Shown: piece by piece, positions 33,532 through 42,562 of the stretch | How the letters are laid out: every line of letters begins with the position of its first letter | Position numbering within the stretch: position 1 is the first letter of the stretch | Source of the DNA: Martelella sp. HB161492 | Lineage (GTDB): Bacteria > Pseudomonadota > Alphaproteobacteria > Rhizobiales > Rhizobiaceae | Direction: 5' to 3' | DNA: 64,000 bases | Assembly: GCF_013184775.1 (NCBI RefSeq) | Contig: NZ_JAATVV010000006.1 | Span: 310,001-374,000, forward strand | Program-made: the position numbers and the translations under genes | The notes under the pieces: generated by a model | What the model was told of the DNA's origin: nothing | The model's input: the letters and a program-made list of their open reading frames with translations, nothing else | Databases searched by the model: none

Positions 33532-34272
33532 CATGCGCTGCCGCAGGCCTGATCTCAAGGGATCGATGGCATTGCCAATGTCTCTGCGCTTTGCCGCAGA
33601 TGGGCACTTGCGCTTCTGATCATGCGGTCATCTCGGCCGCAGGATCGGCCCACAGGCGGACGGCGTCTGCCCGGTCAGCTCGCCGACGGCCTGTGCCATG
33701 CCGTGCAGCTTCAGCTGTCGCAGCATGATGACGATCGCACCGCAACCAGTTCATATCGCCCCATGCGGCCCCTGCCATGCATTCGGTGTCTACAGCATCG
33801 GCCCGAAAGTCGGAATCGATTTTCGACAAGCACGATGCGTAGTTTCAATAAGTTAGAGCGTCCTTGGTGCATCCGAATGGATGCACGGCGCTCTAAGGGC
33901 TACGCAATGCTCTTTCGGGCGCGATTACCCGATTTCCATGCGGATGGAAGGCTGCCCCGACTTGCAGCCTCCCAAGATCTTGGCCCCAAAGCCTTCCGTT
34001 CAATGATGATCCGGAAACAAAAGGGGCCGCGTGACGACATGACCTTCGCCATCAAGGCGCACTGCTGGCCCGACGTCGGGCCGCTGTCTCGGCATTCGGT
34101 CTTGGCCATTTTTGGCACGCCGAGGCGAAAACTTGGCAATATTCGTAGAGCACGCCGCCCGCCCAACCCGCTTAATGAGGACAGATCGACACATCGCTGA
34201 ATGTGTGGCGATGAACCCGGGGCCGGGCTGAAAAAGACCTCAGAGAGCCCCGCGACCGTTCGAGGGGTCTGC
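33532..34272. other. 741-bp region without a supported gene
   Basis: No open frame here has a recognisable protein; the frame 33622-34200 has no family resemblance and no good Shine-Dalgarno. The region contains the mosaic repeat at 33791-33895 and should carry the promoter of the sugar ABC operon in its right half, where no clear -35/-10 was identified. Confidence 0.5.
33791..33895. repeat. Rhizobiaceae-type intergenic mosaic repeat
   Basis: Two nested hairpins. The first has outer arms gcatcg (33795-33800) and cgatgc (33833-33838) and inner arms cgaaagtcg and cgattttcg (8 of 9 paired). The second has outer arms tagagcg (33854-33860) and cgctcta (33889-33895) and inner arms gtgcatcc (33867-33874) and ggatgcac (33879-33886). 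From memory, this pair of modules is a common repeat between genes of Rhizobiaceae and close relatives. It helps to place the organism. Confidence 0.65.
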
Positions 34273-35784
34273 ATGACACATGAACCAATCCTGGTGGCTG
34301 CGGGTATCAGCAAGCGATATGGCGGTGTCGCCGCGCTGAAAGATGCCAGTTTCGAATTGCGCAAGGGTGAAATTCTCGGCCTTTGCGGCGAGAACGGCGC
34401 CGGCAAAAGCACTCTGATCAAGATTCTCGGCGGCATCGTCATTCCCAATGAGGGAAGTCTGTCAATCGACGGCATTGCGATTGCCTTCGGCGAACGCCCG
34501 GACCCCGCGCTCCTGTCGATTGTTCACCAGGAATTGTCGGTCATCCCGCACCTCTCAGTGCTCGACAATATCATGCTGAATCGCAGGAAAACCACGGCAG
34601 GCCTTTATCTTCGCGGCCGGCTCGCGCAGGAAACGAAGGCGCTTCTGGCTCTCGTCGGGCTTGACCATGTCGATCACCGGACGCCGGCCGGAACCCTGAC
34701 ACTTGCCGAACAGCAGCTGATCGAAATTGCGCGCGGCCTGGCAAGCCAGTCGCAGGTGCTGCTGCTTGATGAGCCGACCGCAACACTCTCCGATGCCGAG
34801 ATCAACAAGGTCTTCGCGGTGCTGCGCCAGTTGCGGGACCGCGGCACCACGATTGTTATCGTCAGCCATCGCCTGGCGGAGATCTTTGCTCTGACCGACC
34901 GTATTACCGTCTTCCGCAATGGCGAACATATCTTTACGAAAAACACCGAAGACCTCGATCCACAGTCACTGGTTCGCGCCATGATCGGCCGTGATGTCGA
35001 GCATGTAGCCAAGAGTGCGGGACGGGTCAGCCCGTCCGAAGCCCCGGCCCGAATTGAAGCCCGCACCCTTGGCGTGGCAGGCGGGTTCGGCCCGGTCGAC
35101 TTTTCGGTTCGCCCGGGTGAAATCCTCGCCATCGTCGGCCAGCTTGGCTCGGGTGCCGATACCATTCTTGAAACCATGGCCGGTCTTCACAAGCCATCTC
35201 AGGGCGGACTGAGCCTGAATGGAACGCCTCTTTCCCTCCGCAGCATCGCCGATGCCTATCGCAATGGCATTGCCTATGTCGCGGAAGATCGCGCCGGGCG
35301 GGGAGTGTTCCTCACGGCCAGCATCGAGATCAACATCACCGCGCAAATCCTGAACAGGATCAGCCCGTTCGGCCTGATCTCTTCAAGCCTCAGCAAGAGC
35401 CGGGCCCTGCCGCTGGCACGTGCCTTCCAGATTGATGAGAAACGACTTTCGCATCAGGTTTCGACCCTGAGCGGCGGCAATCAGCAGAAGGTGTCGCTGG
35501 CAAAAGCAGCGGCAACCGAACCGCAGCTGCTGCTTCTCAATGAACCGACACGCGGCGTCGATGTCGGCGCACGCGCAGAAATCTATGCCCGGCTGCAGGC
35601 GCTGGCGAGCGAGGGACTGGCGATCGCCTTCTACTCGACGGACCTCGAAGAGGTCATGGAACTCGCGGACCGCATCGTCACCGTCTATCGCGGCAGGATC
35701 GTGCGCGATCTGCCGCATGACGAGACGGATTCCGATGAAATTCTGAAAGACATTCTGCACGGCCGACAGGAGACCGTCCAATGA
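34273..35784 (+). CDS. ribose-type sugar ABC transporter, double ATPase
   Basis: 503 aa from ATG 34273 (MTHEPILVAAG); an in-frame upstream codon at 34201 is not preferred. Two fused nucleotide-binding domains as in RbsA/XylG: the first with Walker A GENGAGKST, VHQELSV, TLAEQQLIEIARGL and LLLDEPTATL; the second with a degenerate Walker A (GQLGSGADT), a LSGGNQQK signature and LLLNEPTRGVDVG. This asymmetry is normal for the family. It energises the two permeases that follow; the next start overlaps its stop by 4 nt. Confidence 0.92.
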   Translation: MTHEPILVAAGISKRYGGVAALKDASFELRKGEILGLCGENGAGKSTLIKILGGIVIPNEGSLSIDGIAIAFGERPDPALLSIVHQELSVIPHLSVLDNIMLNRRKTTAGLYLRGRLAQETKALLALVGLDHVDHRTPAGTLTLAEQQLIEIARGLASQSQVLLLDEPTATLSDAEINKVFAVLRQLRDRGTTIVIVSHRLAEIFALTDRITVFRNGEHIFTKNTEDLDPQSLVRAMIGRDVEHVAKSAGRVSPSEAPARIEARTLGVAGGFGPVDFSVRPGEILAIVGQLGSGADTILETMAGLHKPSQGGLSLNGTPLSLRSIADAYRNGIAYVAEDRAGRGVFLTASIEINITAQILNRISPFGLISSSLSKSRALPLARAFQIDEKRLSHQVSTLSGGNQQKVSLAKAAATEPQLLLLNEPTRGVDVGARAEIYARLQALASEGLAIAFYSTDLEEVMELADRIVTVYRGRIVRDLPHDETDSDEILKDILHGRQETVQ

Positions 35785-36764
35785 CATCTGCTTCGAGCAC
35801 TTCCGTCTTCACCAAGGGCCGCAGCATGACCGCATTTTCACCGGCAAGAATGCATGCGACCGTCATTCAGCTCATCCTGTTGGCGATGATCATTCTGGCC
35901 GCTCTCACCGTGCCGAATTTTGCCTCGGCCAGCAACATCAGCGCCATTCTCTACACCGGTGCTCCGGTGGGCGTTGTTGCAATCGGCCTGGCCCTGATCA
36001 CCCTGTCGGGCAATTTGTTTGTCCTGTCTCTTTCGGCAACGGCAGCCCTGGCGTCGATCATTTTCGCCATGCTTTCCTCGGGAAGCCTTCCGGCGGCCAT
36101 CCTTGCGACCCTTCTTGCGGGCGCGGTGGTTGGGTTGATCCTGGGCGTGGTCGTCGTATCCTTTCGCAGCAATCCGATCATCACCTCGATTGCAGCGGCG
36201 TCACTGATCAGCGCGATTGCCCAGTATCTTTCCAGCGGCCGTACCGTACTGATTGATGCCGATACCGGCTGGCTCGGCAATGGCGCGCTTGTCTCCGGCC
36301 TGCCCTATCAGGCACTGATTTTCGTCGTTCTTGCCTTGATCCTCGAATTCATCATCGAACGGTCCCGCACCGGCAGAGAACTCAGGCTGACAGGCATGAA
36401 CAAGGCAGCGGCAGCGCTCGCGGGGATCCGCACATCACGGGCTGCAATGCTTGCCTATCTCATCGCCGGCACGGCCGCAGCTGCTGCAGGCGTCATGATT
36501 GCAGCGCAGGCCGGTGCAGGCAATCTGCGGGTCGGTCAGGATCTCGATTTCAGCGCCATTGCCGCCGTCCTCATTGGTGGCGTCGGCATTAAGGGCGGGC
36601 GCGGCCGGGTGCTGGATGCCGCCGTCGGCGCCATTTTTGTCGCCGTTCTCTCCAACATCCTGCTGGTCAACGGCTTCTCCTATGAAGTTCAGCTCATGGT
36701 CAAGGGCCTTGCGGTCATCGGTTCGGTCATGCTTGGCGCTGCGCTGAGCCGCGAACGGAACTGA
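35781..36764 (+). CDS. ribose-type ABC transporter permease (RbsC family) 1
   Basis: 327 aa, ATG overlapping the ATPase stop (ATGA). About eight to ten membrane segments; typical family pieces are VTVVGIALTLS-like GVVAIGLALITLSGNLF, AGVMIAAQAGAGNLRVGQDL and IGGVGIKGGRGRV. The first 25 residues are polar and Ser/Thr-rich. It forms the transmembrane channel with the following permease. Confidence 0.9.
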   Translation: MTSASSTSVFTKGRSMTAFSPARMHATVIQLILLAMIILAALTVPNFASASNISAILYTGAPVGVVAIGLALITLSGNLFVLSLSATAALASIIFAMLSSGSLPAAILATLLAGAVVGLILGVVVVSFRSNPIITSIAAASLISAIAQYLSSGRTVLIDADTGWLGNGALVSGLPYQALIFVVLALILEFIIERSRTGRELRLTGMNKAAAALAGIRTSRAAMLAYLIAGTAAAAAGVMIAAQAGAGNLRVGQDLDFSAIAAVLIGGVGIKGGRGRVLDAAVGAIFVAVLSNILLVNGFSYEVQLMVKGLAVIGSVMLGAALSRERN

Positions 36765-36789
36765 TCGAAGCCACGAAAGGTTTGAAAGC

Positions 36790-37752
36790 GTGACAAGATC
36801 CCTCTCCTTCTATCTCCGCCTGGCTCTTCTGCCTGCTCTGGTCATCATCTTCAGCGTCATGACCACGGGTTTTCTCTCGATCGGCAACATCTATGCCATC
36901 GGCCAGACCTTCGCTGTCATCGCTCCCGTGGCCCTTGCAATCGGTCTGACCATGATTGCCGGCGAGCTCGATCTGAGCGTTGGCGCCATGGTGGCGCTTG
37001 CCGGCCTCATCATGGTCAAGTTCGGCGCGGATTACGCCGTGCTCGGCATCCTGGCCGCTGTCCTTTTCGGTGCGCTTGTCGGCGTTTTGAATGCGTGGCT
37101 GACCTTGCGGCTCAAGGTCTCGTCTCTGGTCACGACGCTCGGCATCATGATCGTCCTGCAGGGTGCCTCTGTCTGGCTTGAAGGCGGCAAGACAGCGATT
37201 TTCGATCATCTCGAAATGACGGATTTCGTCGGTCTCACGGTGGTTGGAATTTTCTCGCCCTGGAGCATCAGCGCACTTGTTCTGGGCGCTATCCTGTTCG
37301 TCGTCCTGTCCTTCACCAGGCTTGGTCGTGACATTTATGCCGCCGGCAGCGACCGCAAGGCTGCGCTGATGAGCGGGACCCGTATCCGCCCGGCCCTGAT
37401 CATGGTCTTTGTCTGCGCCGGCGCTTTCGCCGCCATCGATGGCGTGCTGATGGCCATCAGCCTCGGCCGTGCATCCTCCCAGTTCGGTGGAAGTCTTCTC
37501 ATCCAGTCTGTCACCGCAGCCATTCTTGGTGGCGTCGCACTGTCGGGCGGGGTCGGCAAGGTCTCCGGAATCCTTCTCGGTGCACTGATCCTGTCTGTCC
37601 TCAGCAATGGCCTGAGCTATATCGGCGCCGACAGTTCAACAATCCTGCTCGCCAATGGCGGGATCCTGCTCATCGTCGTTCTTTTCGAGAGCGCGCTGAC
37701 AGAACGTTTCCTTCGCTCTTTCGGTCAATCAATCCAAACCAGCAAACACTAA
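36790..37752 (+). CDS. ribose-type ABC transporter permease (RbsC family) 2
   Basis: 320 aa with a GTG start. Hydrophobic throughout, with LAIGLTMIAGELDLSVGAMV and VTAAILGGVALSGGVGKVSG, the conserved RbsC-type segments. Two different permease genes suggest a heterodimeric channel. The substrate is a sugar or other small polar compound; the exact ligand is unknown. Confidence 0.9.
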   Translation: MTRSLSFYLRLALLPALVIIFSVMTTGFLSIGNIYAIGQTFAVIAPVALAIGLTMIAGELDLSVGAMVALAGLIMVKFGADYAVLGILAAVLFGALVGVLNAWLTLRLKVSSLVTTLGIMIVLQGASVWLEGGKTAIFDHLEMTDFVGLTVVGIFSPWSISALVLGAILFVVLSFTRLGRDIYAAGSDRKAALMSGTRIRPALIMVFVCAGAFAAIDGVLMAISLGRASSQFGGSLLIQSVTAAILGGVALSGGVGKVSGILLGALILSVLSNGLSYIGADSSTILLANGGILLIVVLFESALTERFLRSFGQSIQTSKH

Positions 37753-37763
37753 AGGGGAATTTC

Positions 37764-38765
37764 ATGCTTGACCTCAATCCGCGTTCCTTTCTGAAATCGC
37801 TGTTGCGCGGGGCCCTGCCTCTCGTCGTTGCCACGGGTGCGCTGGCCAGCGCGGCGCTCGCCGATGATGCCGCCGGCAAGAAAGTCATCTTCCTCGGCGC
37901 CGATGACATCTGCGAATACTGCGCTGCCTATAATGATGCGCTGCGCCTCTATGCCAAGGATGCCGATCTTGATCTCGAAGTCGTCACCAACAAGTTCGAT
38001 GCCGCCCAGCAGGCGACCCAGATCACCCAGGCCATTGCCAAGAAGCCCGATCTGATCCTGCTCTGGACCATTGACGGCACGGCGCTGTTTCCCTCCATGC
38101 GCAAGATCGGCCAGGCCGGAATTCCGCTGCTCCTGACCGACGTTCAGCCCGATGCTACACATGATGATCTCTGGATCTCCTACAGCGGCGCCAATTATGA
38201 GGGCGAAGGCCGAGAAGCCGCAGACCTCATGCTCGAAACCTTCAAGGCGAAGGGCCTCGGCGAGGAAGGCGACGTCATCATGATCACCGGTATTGTCGGC
38301 CAGGCTCAGACCATGTCGCGATACAAGGGCTTTTCCGAGCGCCTCGCCGAAATCGCTCCCGGCATCAATATTGTCGCCCAGCAACCCGGCAACTGGGATA
38401 CGGGCACCGCGATGGACGCCGCATCGGGCCTGCTGACAAAATATGGCAGCACGATCAAGGGCATCTATTCCGATGAAGATGTCATGATGAAGGGTGTCGT
38501 CGCCGCCGCAGATCGTGCCGGTGTCGATGTCACCAAACTCGCCATGGTTTCCGTCGGCTGCGAGCCGGCCGGTGTCGAGCTGCTGAAACAGGGCAAGCTT
38601 GATGCAACCCTTGGCCAGGCCCCTGCCGATGAGGCGCGCTATGCCATCGACAGCATTGTGAATTACTTCAGCGGAGCGAGCCTCGAAAAAAGCGTCTACA
38701 CCCCCATGCCGATCGCCCGCAAGGCCAATGGCGGCGCCGAGTGCAAGCCCTGGGATCAGTTCTGA
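37764..38765 (+). CDS. ribose-type periplasmic binding protein
   Basis: 333 aa with a Sec signal (residues 1-34, hydrophobic LLRGALPLVVATGALASAAL, cleavage near ALA-DD). The mature protein is a type 1 binding protein (VIFLGADDICEYCAAYNDAL, then KFDAAQQATQITQAIAKKPD). A CxxC pair (CEYC) lies near the mature N-terminus, where ligand-binding residues normally sit; it could form a disulfide. It is the last gene of the four-gene operon, 11 bp after permease 2, and is followed by a terminator. Confidence 0.9.
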   Translation: MLDLNPRSFLKSLLRGALPLVVATGALASAALADDAAGKKVIFLGADDICEYCAAYNDALRLYAKDADLDLEVVTNKFDAAQQATQITQAIAKKPDLILLWTIDGTALFPSMRKIGQAGIPLLLTDVQPDATHDDLWISYSGANYEGEGREAADLMLETFKAKGLGEEGDVIMITGIVGQAQTMSRYKGFSERLAEIAPGINIVAQQPGNWDTGTAMDAASGLLTKYGSTIKGIYSDEDVMMKGVVAAADRAGVDVTKLAMVSVGCEPAGVELLKQGKLDATLGQAPADEARYAIDSIVNYFSGASLEKSVYTPMPIARKANGGAECKPWDQF

Positions 38766-38789
38766 TCCTCTGATCATCCTGAACGACGA

Positions 38790-38817
38790 GAGGCGCTCCG
38801 CTTGGCCGGAGCGCCTC
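38790..38817 (+). terminator. terminator of the sugar ABC operon
   Basis: Perfect 11-bp arms gaggcgctccg (38790-38800) and cggagcgcctc (38807-38817) with a 6-nt loop, followed by ttgctgttg. It is 24 bp after the binding protein stop and before the convergent AraC gene. Confidence 0.75.
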
Positions 38818-38856
38818 TTGCTGTTGAGGCCTGTCCGGACTGCGACAGCAAGGCGC

Positions 38857-39786
38857 TCAGAGCAGGGATTTGGGCGTTACGCCGAATTCCTTCTTGAAGG
38901 AGCGGCCAAAGTGGGAAAGGTCGTTGAAGCCGAAATCCAGTGCGGCATCGGTGATGCTGCGGACCCTGCGCTCGGAAATGGCAGAATAGGCCGCCTGCAA
39001 CCGACGTGTCTGCAGCCATCCCATCGGCGTCGTGCCGGTTTCAGCAAACAGCCGGCACAGGGTTCTGACAGAAACATTCTGCTCCCTTGCAACCTGCTGC
39101 AGTGTCAGTGAACTGTCTGCCATATGGGCGTTCAGATAACGTTTGACCTGCTCTATCTTCGAGCGGCTGGCCGCACTTTCGGCAGCGGTGTCGCCGGTTC
39201 CCTGCCTTACGGCAGCTGCAATCATGTCGAGCATGGATGGGCTGAGCTGCAGCAGTGCATCGCTTTCGACCGACGTCGCCAGACTGTGGGCTTCGCCAAG
39301 AAGCGTGCCGAGCAACTTGCCGAAAGGCGAACCACCGGACAGGATCACGCCGCCCAGCCGGTCGACATCAACCAGCCGCGAAGATGCGATCGGCCGCGGG
39401 ATCCGCATCAGGATCGAGCGATACGCCTGATCATAACTATAGCTGTAGGGCCGACCGGAATCATAAAGCAGAATGTCGCCAGCGCGATGCATCACCGAAT
39501 TGCCGTTCTGCTCAAACCGGCCTTCGCCGGAAACCATGAAGGAAACGAAGAAATCGTCACGCGGGCCACGTCGGACATCGAAGGCTTTGCGTTCATAGGC
39601 AATGCCGGTGGAGGCGACATCGCTGATTTCCGTGGTCCCGAATTCCTGCGTCCTGAGACTGGCATTGAAGCCGGAAACCGAGCGGACACGGCCGCTGCAA
39701 GGTGCATAGGTGCGGTAGACCAGCTCGTGCCAGTAATCGAAGCGCTCACCGGCGCTGATATCCCTCGTCGAAAACTGCTTTTCCAT
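38857..39786 (-). CDS. AraC-type transcriptional regulator
   Basis: 309 aa from ATG 39786 (MEKQFSTRDI). N-terminal AraC-binding-like domain (about 1-185; FDYWHELVYRTYAPC pattern) and a C-terminal double HTH (about 200-305; LQQVAREQNVSVRTLCRLF and ITDAALDFGFNDLSHFGRSF). It diverges from the arginase-family gene at 40220 across 433 bp. It may control that gene or the sugar operon that converges on it; the target is not known. Confidence 0.9.
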   Translation of the reverse strand: MEKQFSTRDISAGERFDYWHELVYRTYAPCSGRVRSVSGFNASLRTQEFGTTEISDVASTGIAYERKAFDVRRGPRDDFFVSFMVSGEGRFEQNGNSVMHRAGDILLYDSGRPYSYSYDQAYRSILMRIPRPIASSRLVDVDRLGGVILSGGSPFGKLLGTLLGEAHSLATSVESDALLQLSPSMLDMIAAAVRQGTGDTAAESAASRSKIEQVKRYLNAHMADSSLTLQQVAREQNVSVRTLCRLFAETGTTPMGWLQTRRLQAAYSAISERRVRSITDAALDFGFNDLSHFGRSFKKEFGVTPKSLL

Positions 39787-40219
39787 GACGCCTGCCTGTC
39801 TGGCTTCAACCCCTAACGTAATCTTTGCAATTTTCATGCCAAAACACAGCAATTTCTTGAGATTGGCATACCTTGACGCCGACAGGGTCGATGCCTTGCC
39901 TAACTACCTGACGAATTTCGTCAAATTCGGTCACGACGGGAAAGAAAGCCGCCGCCCTTCACCCTCTGAGAAGGGTCGGCAGCAGTGATCAACAACCCAG
40001 GTGATCAAAGTAGAGGCAATATGGCGCGGCTTCGAACGGCGGCCGTTCGTGCAGGTGAAGGGTCGATCTGGCACGAAACGGCGACAATCTGGCAACTGAG
40101 CACAAATTCGATGCCGCGCTTGCCGCTATCCTGCCTTCTCATTGCTGTTCGACGCTGACCGGGAACCATCATCAAGGCTATCCGGCTTGGCCGACAAGAC
40201 TGAGGTGAAGGACCAACCA
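39787..40219. promoter_or_regulatory. 433-bp divergent region with two small palindromes
   Basis: No gene is supported here. Palindrome tgacgaa-t-ttcgtca at 39909-39923 and spaced arms atgccaa (39836-39842) and ttggcat (39863-39869) lie between the AraC gene and the arginase-family gene. Either could be an operator; the first is the more symmetric. Confidence 0.4.
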
Positions 40220-41101
40220 ATGACCGAAGCCAGTTCCAAGACCCTGCGCCTGCTCATGCCCCAATGGCAGGGCGGCACCCTACCCGCCTATCATTTCGGT
40301 GCCCAGATGCTGAACTTTCTGGCGCCCGTCACCAAAGGCGACACGATCACCGTTCCAGTCGCAGCCCCTTCCGAGGCCGACCTTCCGGTTGAAGACGGCA
40401 TTGTTGCCCGTACCGTCCTTTTGCAGCAGGCCGACGCCGCCGCCGCCATTCTTGCTGAACAATGCCCGGACCGTATCGTCGTCCTCGGTGGCGATTGCCT
40501 CGTTGACCTTGCCCCTTTCGCCTATCTGAGCGAACGCCATGGCGACGACCTGGCGGTCCTCTGGGTCGACTCCCATCCCGATATCCTGACGCCGGACCAT
40601 TTTTCACACGCCCATGCCATGGTGCTCGGCAATCTCCTCGGCAAGGGCGATCGTGACTTTGCCTCCCGGGTCAGGAACCCCGTCAAGCCGCAGAATGTCA
40701 TGTATGCTGGCCTTTACGACATGATGCCGCTGGAATGGGATTTCGTGCGCGGCAACGGCATGGCAATGGCCACCCCCGCCGAGCTTGCCGTTTCAAGCGA
40801 CAAGGTGCTCGACTGGTTTCGGTCGACCGGCGCCAGCCGTCTGGCCATCCACCTCGACCTCGATGTTCTGGATCCGAAATTCTTCCGCTCGCTCTATTTC
40901 AGCAATCCTCTGGATGCGCCGGGCGTATTCGGAGCAACACCGGAAGGCCGGATGACCATGGACCAGGTCACGCGCCTGCTGAATGATGTCGCCGCGGTTG
41001 CCGATATTGTCGGCCTCGGGATCGCGGAACATCTTCCCTGGGACGCCATCGCATTGAAAAACATGCTGGAAAGCCTGCCTCTTATCGGCCAGACCGTCTG
41101 A
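40220..41101 (+). CDS. arginase/agmatinase (ureohydrolase) family protein
   Basis: 293 aa from ATG 40220 (MTEASSKTL) behind gaggtgaag. Metal-site motifs: GGDCLVDLAPF in place of the usual GGDHS, WVDSHPDI for DAHxD, and HLDLDVLDP for SxDxDxxDP. One metal-ligand His is Cys, a variant I recall from arginase-like proteins of other bacteria and not a sign of decay. The family hydrolyses guanidino compounds using two Mn2+, but this subgroup has no firm substrate. It probably sits in an operon with the EthD gene at 41178. Confidence 0.82.
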   Translation: MTEASSKTLRLLMPQWQGGTLPAYHFGAQMLNFLAPVTKGDTITVPVAAPSEADLPVEDGIVARTVLLQQADAAAAILAEQCPDRIVVLGGDCLVDLAPFAYLSERHGDDLAVLWVDSHPDILTPDHFSHAHAMVLGNLLGKGDRDFASRVRNPVKPQNVMYAGLYDMMPLEWDFVRGNGMAMATPAELAVSSDKVLDWFRSTGASRLAIHLDLDVLDPKFFRSLYFSNPLDAPGVFGATPEGRMTMDQVTRLLNDVAAVADIVGLGIAEHLPWDAIALKNMLESLPLIGQTV

Positions 41102-41177
41102 AGAGGCACGGAGATCCCGGCAGGTGCTGCCATGCAGCCCCGCATGCAGGATATAAACAACAAGACTGGAGAACATA

Positions 41178-41525
41178 ATGTACACTGTCGCATTCATCAT
41201 GAAACGCAAACCCGGCATGAGCCTGGAAGAGTTTCTGGCCTATTACAAAGACCGTCACGGCCCGCGCATGGTCGAGCTGATCAAGGATGAAGGCCTGATC
41301 TCCTACGATCATTTTCCAGTCGATGTCGAAATAACCGATGGCCGCTACGTTGCAAAGGATGGGCCGGCCTATGATGCAATTTCGGTCTATACCTTCGAAA
41401 CGCAGGAACAGGCCGAAAAATGCTGGGCTTTTCCAGAAGTGATCGCCGACAGCGAAGCCTTCATCGACTTTGAAACAATGGTTACGCTGCCGGCAGCACG
41501 TCGCAAGGTCTTTCCTCTCGGCTGA
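41178..41525 (+). CDS. EthD family protein
   Basis: 115 aa, ATG at 41178 with ggagaa upstream. The fold is a ferredoxin-like dimeric alpha/beta barrel: MYTVAFIMKRKPGMSLEEFL and YYKDRHGPRMVEL near the N-terminus, FPVDVEI and YDAISVYTFETQEQ in the middle. EthD-family proteins are small enzymes or accessory proteins in degradation and polyketide pathways. It follows the arginase-family gene by 76 bp. Confidence 0.85.
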   Translation: MYTVAFIMKRKPGMSLEEFLAYYKDRHGPRMVELIKDEGLISYDHFPVDVEITDGRYVAKDGPAYDAISVYTFETQEQAEKCWAFPEVIADSEAFIDFETMVTLPAARRKVFPLG

Positions 41526-41559
41526 TCGGTCGGGTTCAAAACATACGGCCAGCCGGCCG

Positions 41560-41812
41560 GCGTGTCATGTGATTGTCCGGCATCGTCAACGAACGGGCGG
41601 CCAGCCCCCCCCCGGACGGCCATCACTGGCTTCATGGGGCGCCTTACGCAGGACAGGCTCGCCTGCTCTGGCTTCTGGCGTAACGAGACCGCCTTCTCGC
41701 CCCGGCATCGACGGCGAGAAGGCGGCGCAACAGTACCGGCGGTCTCATGCGCACGCCACAAGTGGCCGACTTTTGCTCCGCCCCGTGGCCGGATTTTACT
41801 CCGCCGTTGACA
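41560..41812. mobile_element. IS21-like element end, remnant
   Basis: Seen on the reverse strand the element begins tgtcaacggcgg at 41812. Two direct repeats follow: gtggccgacttttgctccgcc-type units at 41762-41782 and 41785-41805 (18 of 21 identical). Multiple terminal repeats are characteristic of IS21-family ends. No istA/istB frame is present. The rest (41560-41760) contains an inverted repeat of cgccttctcgcc but no recognisable protein. It interrupts the MFS gene. Confidence 0.55.
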
Positions 41813-42562
41813 AACGGCCATGATGAATGACCCCACCATCCAGGCGATACCGACGGCAATGCAGGACAGCACGAACAGCGGTATAACCGCCCGGCTTCTT
41901 TCTTCGGGATCTTCCGAACCGGAATCAGTTGCGTCTTTAGTCTTCCAGTCCGGCCAGCTGGAGAGAATCAACCCCAGTCCAGCCACGCAGGCAACGGCGA
42001 CAATGAAGAGAAACGGCGAGACGGTCGGCGCAAAATTCAGGGCAATCGCTGCGGAACTCATCAACGGCCCGCCAGCCGCCCCGCCCGTGAATGCCAGGGT
42101 TGCAAGCGTTGCCGCCTGTCCCCGTTTGTGCGGCGGCGACAATTCATAAAGCGATGCGGACGCCATCGCGGTAATGCCACCCGTACCGATACCGTTCAGG
42201 AACCGTCCAGCGAGCAGCATTGTCACGTCATGCGCGAATGCAAAGGTCAGCGCTCCGGCCGCCGTGATGACCAGGCCGGGCAGCATCATGCGGCGGGGAT
42301 CGCTAACGGACGAGCCGATCCGCGATGATACCAGAAGCGCAACGAGTGTCCCGAGTGCATAGGTGGCAAAAATCTCCGTCACCATGGCATGGCTGAGCGA
42401 GAACGTCTGCAGGTAGGTGGGATAGAGCGGGCTCGGAGCGGTGCTGCCCAGAAGGGCTGCAAAGACCGCGAGCGCAACCGAAGCGCGGGCCAGGAAATAG
42501 GATGGAACAGAGTGCATGGTGTGAGCTGATTGAGTCTGGTTTGATCGGATTGAAGACGACAT
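41813..42562 (-). pseudogene. MFS transporter gene truncated by the IS21-like end
   Basis: About 250 codons encode the N-terminal half of an MFS exporter (TAPSPLYPTYLQTFSLSHAM and GRFLNGIGTGGITAMASASL), then the reading frame runs into element sequence at 41812. About 140-150 residues (the last helices) are missing. The open frame goes on to 41387 over the element and the antisense of the EthD gene, which is meaningless. The product is almost certainly not functional. Confidence 0.8.

Noticed and set aside
33622-34200. Forward open frame of 192 codons before the sugar ABC operon
   Set aside because: It runs through the mosaic repeat, has Arg/Pro-rich composition, no good Shine-Dalgarno and no family resemblance.
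41387-41812. C-terminal continuation of the truncated MFS frame
   Set aside because: This part translates IS21-like DNA and the antisense of the EthD gene; it has no membrane segments and is not the original protein.
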